Both the position numbers and the translations under genes were made by a program. 37,984 nt of DNA from Fuerstiella sp. (GTDB taxonomy: Bacteria > Planctomycetota > Planctomycetia > Planctomycetales > Planctomycetaceae), in contig JAPYTO010000038.1 in the NCBI GenBank assembly GCA_029941865.1, positions 1-37,984 on the forward strand, written 5' to 3'. Of this stretch, positions 34,543-37,984 are shown piece by piece (position 1 is the stretch's first letter; each line of letters starts with the position of its first letter). Under the pieces are notes generated by a model. It worked only from the letters and a program-made list of their open reading frames with translations. It was not told the origin of the DNA and searched no databases.

Positions 34543-35544
34543 GTGCAACAGAACACCATCAAGAGTTTACGCGACCTGAGTCAGTCTCGCTGCGACGGGC
34601 TACAGACGCGCCGCGGTCTGCTGCAATCCGGAATGTTCGGCCTGAGTTGCCTGATCGGGCCGGTGGTCGTCGGCGGCCAGCCGTCAGGCAGATCACACGA
34701 CGACCATCTGCTGCTGGGCTTCAGCACCTACGGCATGAAGTCTCTGAAAACCGAAGCGGCCATCAGTCACATTGCTCGCATCGGGTTTGATTCGGTGGAA
34801 ATCACGGTGTGGCCAGACTGGGACGCAGCACCAGCCAATATGTCAGCGACACGGCGTCGCACCGTGCGAACGCAGTTGGCGGACAGTGGATTGCGTCTCA
34901 CGTCATTGATGGAACACATCGCTCCGAGTGACAGCGACACACAGCACGCCGCGCATCGCACCCGTCTTGCCAGCGTTTTTGAACTTTCGGGAGATTTGTG
35001 TCCGGCGCAGCGGCCGCTGGTGCAGACCGTGCTCGGTGGCGGTCAATGGGAACAGAAACGTCAATTGCTGCGTGATCGCGTCGGTGACTGGCTTGACCTG
35101 GCGACCGAGCATCAGACGGTTCTGGCGATCAAGCCACATCGCGGTGGCGTCATGTCTCGCCCCGAGGAAGCTGTATGGCTGATCGAACAGCTCGGACAGT
35201 CCAAATACCTTCGTATTGTCTACGACTACAGCCACTACGCTTATCGAGACATGTCGCTGGAAGACACAGTGAGGACCGCTTTGCCCTACCTGGCTCACGT
35301 CGCCGTTAAAGATGCCGTCAAAGAAGGCGATCGGATCGTATTTAAGCTGCCGGGGCAGGCGGGCACAGTTCCCTACGCACAGCTGCTGAAACGCCTGTTT
35401 GAGGGTGGTTACCGAGGCGATATCAGCTGCGAAGTCAGCGGCATGGTCTGGAAACAACCCGGCTATGATCCCGTGGCCGCAGCAGAAGCCTGCTACCATT
35501 CCCTGGCTGGCGCCTTCGCTGAAGCGAAAGTGCCTCGACCTTAG
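34543..35544 (+). CDS. Tat-exported sugar phosphate isomerase/epimerase-like TIM barrel
   Basis: 333 residues from GTG 34543 (GGAG about 10 bases upstream). A twin-arginine signal is visible (TRRGLLQSGMFGLSCLIGP), so the protein should be exported. The rest is a xylose isomerase-like TIM barrel: LLGFSTYGMKS, HIARIGFDSVEITVWPDWD, LAIKPHRGGVMSRPEEAVWL, LRIVYDYSHYAYRD, VAVKDAVKEGDRIVF and GDISCEVSGMVW, where acidic and His residues at strand ends (VEITV, YDYSHY, CEVSG) form the metal site. Such enzymes isomerise or epimerise sugars or cyclitols (inosose-type). The exact substrate is unknown. A small hairpin with a T-run follows the stop. Confidence 0.87.
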   Translation: MQQNTIKSLRDLSQSRCDGLQTRRGLLQSGMFGLSCLIGPVVVGGQPSGRSHDDHLLLGFSTYGMKSLKTEAAISHIARIGFDSVEITVWPDWDAAPANMSATRRRTVRTQLADSGLRLTSLMEHIAPSDSDTQHAAHRTRLASVFELSGDLCPAQRPLVQTVLGGGQWEQKRQLLRDRVGDWLDLATEHQTVLAIKPHRGGVMSRPEEAVWLIEQLGQSKYLRIVYDYSHYAYRDMSLEDTVRTALPYLAHVAVKDAVKEGDRIVFKLPGQAGTVPYAQLLKRLFEGGYRGDISCEVSGMVWKQPGYDPVAAAEACYHSLAGAFAEAKVPRP

Positions 35545-35555
35545 TGAACGTGAGT

Positions 35556-35580
35556 AAACCTCGCCAGGAGAGGTTTTTAT
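35556..35580 (+). terminator. Possible intrinsic terminator after the isomerase gene
   Basis: A 7-base perfect stem (aaacctc / gaggttt, loop of 7) runs into a T-rich end (TTTTTAT), 12 bases after the isomerase stop at 35544. The stem is short and AT-edged, so termination may be partial. Confidence 0.5.
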
Positions 35581-35862
35581 TGTTCTTACGGACATACGCA
35601 CAGCTTGCCCAAACCCGCACGCAGTTTGGGGACTGGCATCGCCCATCAGATTTATAGAAGTGTTTCCAGACCAGATGGTCAGGTAGTGTTGCTATTACGC
35701 GCCCTTGCGGGTAGCGTCACCAGATCTGAGTTTGATACGGGCTCAATATTTGAGTCGTTTGGACCGTTTGGTGTGGTTTACAGTATTCTGGAAGGCGTTC
35801 GCGTCCGCTCTGGAGTTCTGCTGCAGCATTCCTCTTTTGATGAAATTCCGGTTTTCAAATTC

Positions 35863-35890
35863 AGCGTTTTAAACGCTGCCGTGTGGCAGC
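35863..35890 (+). promoter_or_regulatory. Overlapping, mutually exclusive hairpins in the RRM gene leader
   Basis: The first hairpin is agcgttt-t-aaacgct (35863-35877), the second gctgcc-gtgt-ggcagc (35875-35890). They share bases 35875-35877, so only one can be fully formed at a time. They sit about 45 bases before the ATG of a cold-shock-type RNA-binding protein, in a gene-free stretch (35581-35935) long enough for a 5' leader. A temperature- or protein-responsive switch is an inference only. Confidence 0.4.
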
Positions 35891-35935
35891 AACACAGGTG
35901 TTTTGGTAGCTGAAAAGCTCAAGGGTTTTGTGAGA

Positions 35936-36250
35936 ATGAGTAAGAATATTTTTGTCGGTAGTTTGGCATGGGCAACTACCTCCGAGGGACTGGAGCAGGC
36001 GTTTGCTCAATTTGGCGTCGTGACTTCGGCCAAGGTCATCAGTGACCGGGAAACCGGACGATCCAAAGGATTTGGATTCGTGGAGATGGAGTCTGGTGGC
36101 GACGAAGCCATTGAAGCTCTGAACGGTGCAGACATGGACGGTCGGCAGATCGTCGTTAACGAAGCTCGTCCACGCGAAGACCGCGGTGGCGGTGGTGGCG
36201 GTGGCGGTGGCCGAGGCGGCTACGGTGGTGGCGGTGGCGGACGCTACTAA
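35936..36250 (+). CDS. Glycine-rich RRM RNA-binding protein
   Basis: 104 residues with a single RNA recognition motif: RNP2 IFVGSL at 5-10 and RNP1 KGFGFVEM at 44-51, each with the aromatic residues that stack on RNA, on a beta-alpha-beta-beta-alpha-beta frame. Residues 84-104 form a Gly-rich tail (GGGG, RGGYGGGG, ending GRY) like that of plant and cyanobacterial cold-inducible glycine-rich proteins. The ATG at 35936 gives the usual MSKNIFVG start; the longer frame from TTG 35903 is rejected. It probably binds single-stranded RNA as a chaperone. The tail is coded by GGT/GGC triplet repeats prone to length change. It is flanked by structured RNA on both sides and closed by a clear terminator. 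Confidence 0.93.
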   Translation: MSKNIFVGSLAWATTSEGLEQAFAQFGVVTSAKVISDRETGRSKGFGFVEMESGGDEAIEALNGADMDGRQIVVNEARPREDRGGGGGGGGGRGGYGGGGGGRY

Positions 36251-36254
36251 GAAG

Positions 36255-36305
36255 CAGATTCCCTCAGGAATCTGAACGTACAGACGTTATTCCTGATTCA
36301 GGAAT
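36255..36305 (+). repeat. Two small hairpins after the RRM gene
   Basis: cagattcc-ctca-ggaatctg (36255-36274) has a perfect 8-base stem and a 4-base loop. attcctga-t-tcaggaat (36289-36305) is a perfect palindrome around one base. Both share the core attcc...ggaat and lie in the 3' untranslated stretch before the terminator. They may stabilise the transcript or bind the RRM protein. Confidence 0.55.
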
Positions 36306-36320
36306 CGACGTGATCAGCAA

Positions 36321-36356
36321 GGGTGGCGCGCCAATACGGCACGTCGCCCTTTTTTT
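36321..36356 (+). terminator. Intrinsic terminator of the RRM gene
   Basis: A 12-position GC-rich stem (gggtggcgcgcc / ggcacgtcgccc, two G-U pairs and one mismatch, loop aatac) is followed by seven T at 36350-36356. This is the strongest terminator in the window. From 36357 to 36836 no gene is supported; the stretch should contain the EF-hand gene's promoter. Confidence 0.8.
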
Positions 36357-36836
36357 GTCACGACTGGTCTGTCAACGGACGGTGGTACTGTACGCCGGCA
36401 AAACCCACGATCGTGGTGCTGGAGTTGGAGGCCGTTGGGGACAGCGCGGACAAACTCCGTCGTTTCCAGGCCGCATGCCTGAATAGCCTTTCAGACATTG
36501 AGAGTGCCGCTGCAGGACGTGCTGGGTCGGTACGCTGCTGACGCGGAAGTTTGCTTTCTGTTTGATCTGCCCTGACCGCGTGCACGTTAGCAGCGACATT
36601 TCCGGATATGCTGCCCGCTGCAGAATCGGCAACGGATTCCCTGACAGATACAACACGCAATGGCCGCTTCACTTTCATTCGACAACACCCCGTTTGGCGA
36701 TTTTGTGTTGATTCCGAACGGAAATCCGTTCACATTCTGATCATCGGCGGCCGTCTGTCCTCTGACAAATTGTGGCCGCACCGCTATCGCCCCGCCCTAT
36801 ATCTGCCCCGAAACGATCGCACTCCAGGAAAATCCC

Positions 36837-37847
36837 ATGAGGCTAGTCTCCACCGTCGCGATCTTTGCACTGCTGGTATTGTGTCTGCCGGGCGCAAATG
36901 CCCAACCGCCCAGCCGTGACGGGGGAAGAGGCGGAGGAGACCGAAGCCGCTTTGGAGGACGAGATTCCGGAGACCGAGGAAGTCGTGGCGGTCCGTCCGG
37001 AGGCTTCGGCAGTCCACTGGATCAAAACGGCGACGGACGCATCGATCAGAATGAACTGAATAATCTTCCTGAGGGCCTTCGGCGGGCGATGGAGTCTCGG
37101 GGCGTAAAATTGCAACCAGGCTTGTCGGTGGAAAACTTTGGCAACAGCATGCGGCAGCAATTCGAAAGAAGCCGTGACAGAGGTGGTGAGACACCCGGTG
37201 AGCGTCGCCCGGAGGACCGTCCTGATGAACGATCGAGCGGAAACAGGTCTCAGTACAAGCCGCCTGCTCCATTTCGTGCCCGGCAAACGGCACGATTAAC
37301 CGTCGACCTGCCCCCCAAATACAGCGAACTGGATACGGACTTTGATGGTCAGGTGGGGCTGTACGAATGGATTACAGCTCGACGTGAGAACCTGCAGCAG
37401 TTCGATGACATCGACATCGACGTTGATGGTGTGCTGACACCCAGAGAACTCAAGCTCTATGACGAAGTCTCTTCCGGTGGAAGTCCGCAACTGGCCTCAT
37501 TTAAACGACCTCGCGTGACCATCATCGGTGGGCCGCACGCCACATCAGTCGCCAGAAGCAGCAAGGGGCGTAACGGCAAGTCACACCTGTCGGAAGAAGC
37601 CAGAGAAAAGCACGCGGACTTTGCGAGCACAAAGGCGTTCCCGTACATCGACGTCAACAAAGACGGCAGGATCACAATGGAGGAACTGCAACGCGACGAA
37701 AAGACCAAACGCATCATCCCCATGTTCGAAAAAGCGGGGATTCGGGTCGAATCGATGTCGCAGCAGGAATTCATGGACCGCTGGATGAGAGCTCAGGAAT
37801 TCTATGCGGCGCAGAAGGCTGAAGGCCAGGACGACAGGAAGCGGTAA
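36837..37847 (+). CDS. Secreted four-EF-hand calcium-binding protein
   Basis: 336 residues starting at ATG 36837 with AGGA 9 bases upstream. A signal peptide (RLVSTVAIFALLVLCLPGANA) is cut before QPPS. A low-complexity Gly/Arg/Asp region (about 25-58) follows. Four EF-hand loops are visible: D62-Q-N-G-D-G to E73, D166-T-D-F-D-G to E177, D193-I-D-V-D-G to E204 and D272-V-N-K-D-G to E283, each with the acidic residue at position 12. A second charged segment (about 110-140) separates the first loop from the others. It probably binds Ca2+ in the periplasm or outside the cell. EF-hand proteins of this kind are common in planctomycetes with unknown partners. Nothing is supported from its stop to the window end. 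Confidence 0.85.
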   Translation: MRLVSTVAIFALLVLCLPGANAQPPSRDGGRGGGDRSRFGGRDSGDRGSRGGPSGGFGSPLDQNGDGRIDQNELNNLPEGLRRAMESRGVKLQPGLSVENFGNSMRQQFERSRDRGGETPGERRPEDRPDERSSGNRSQYKPPAPFRARQTARLTVDLPPKYSELDTDFDGQVGLYEWITARRENLQQFDDIDIDVDGVLTPRELKLYDEVSSGGSPQLASFKRPRVTIIGGPHATSVARSSKGRNGKSHLSEEAREKHADFASTKAFPYIDVNKDGRITMEELQRDEKTKRIIPMFEKAGIRVESMSQQEFMDRWMRAQEFYAAQKAEGQDDRKR

Positions 37848-37984
37848 AGACGGCCCGTACCGAAGGGCAGTATACGTCGATCGCAACCAACAGGCCACAA
37901 TCGATGCGTGCAGAGTCCATGCCCAACCTACGGGTGTGATCGGTGATCCGCAGTTGATTTTTAGCGGGGTGGAGGAAAACGGGG

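Noticed and set aside
36323-36678. Short open frames on both strands between the RRM and EF-hand genes
   Set aside because: They overlap each other and the RRM terminator, lack ribosome binding sites, and show no motif.

Overview
The window looks like chromosomal DNA from a planctomycete, probably a marine or aquatic Planctomycetales/Planctomycetaceae-type organism. This is judged from the gene families: a DUF1501 / DUF1549-DUF1553 cytochrome pair, a DUF1559 protein with a prepilin-type leader, a TIGR03000-like secreted protein, a PVC-type membrane-bound dehydrogenase with HEAT repeats, haem and DUF1080 modules, an iduronate-2-sulfatase-like sulfatase, and several Na+/solute symporters. No rRNA, tRNA, CRISPR array, transposase or phage gene was seen.

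Layout. 1-2122 (+): the tail of an unknown gene, an intrinsic terminator, and a cobalamin-binding radical SAM protein. 2297-8756 (-): a fructan-type catabolic block in transcription order MFS sugar porter, PfkB fructokinase-like kinase, secreted GH32 fructosidase, then a sulfatase. The GH32 gene is split by a one-base loss in a G-run. 9126-11811 (-): a methyltransferase, and a Na+/solute symporter translationally coupled to a 77-residue membrane protein. 11975-19951 (+): a CBM9-like secreted protein, a secreted amidohydrolase, and a 1943-residue mosaic protein (FG-GAP repeats, two beta-sandwich-like modules, PVC dehydrogenase, HEAT, cytochrome c, DUF1080). 20033-25119 (-): a DUF1559 protein, a kelch (NanM-like) + SSS symporter fusion whose signal peptide is cut off by an in-frame TAG, a small cold-shock-like ORF overlapping it, and a TIGR03000-like secreted protein. 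25708-27519 (+): a membrane SGNH hydrolase with a TPR insert. 27520-27968: two related asymmetric inverted repeats between convergent genes. 27969-32494 (-): the DUF1549/DUF1553 - DUF1501 operon. 32815-35544 (+): a CPA2 antiporter fused to a PTS EIIA domain, and a Tat-type TIM-barrel isomerase/epimerase. 35936-36356 (+): a glycine-rich RRM RNA-binding protein with structured 5' and 3' flanks and a good terminator. 36837-37847 (+): a secreted four-EF-hand protein.

The common theme is uptake and breakdown of complex glycans: secreted hydrolase and sulfatase, sugar or sialic-acid type transporters, an intracellular sugar kinase, and large secreted carbohydrate-binding/redox proteins. Two catabolic genes (GH32 and kelch-symporter) each carry a single-base lesion. 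Either the consensus has errors at these points or the strain is losing these functions. The best candidates for something undescribed are the 1943-residue mosaic protein, the symporter-coupled small membrane protein, the structured RRM leader and the paired asymmetric repeats.
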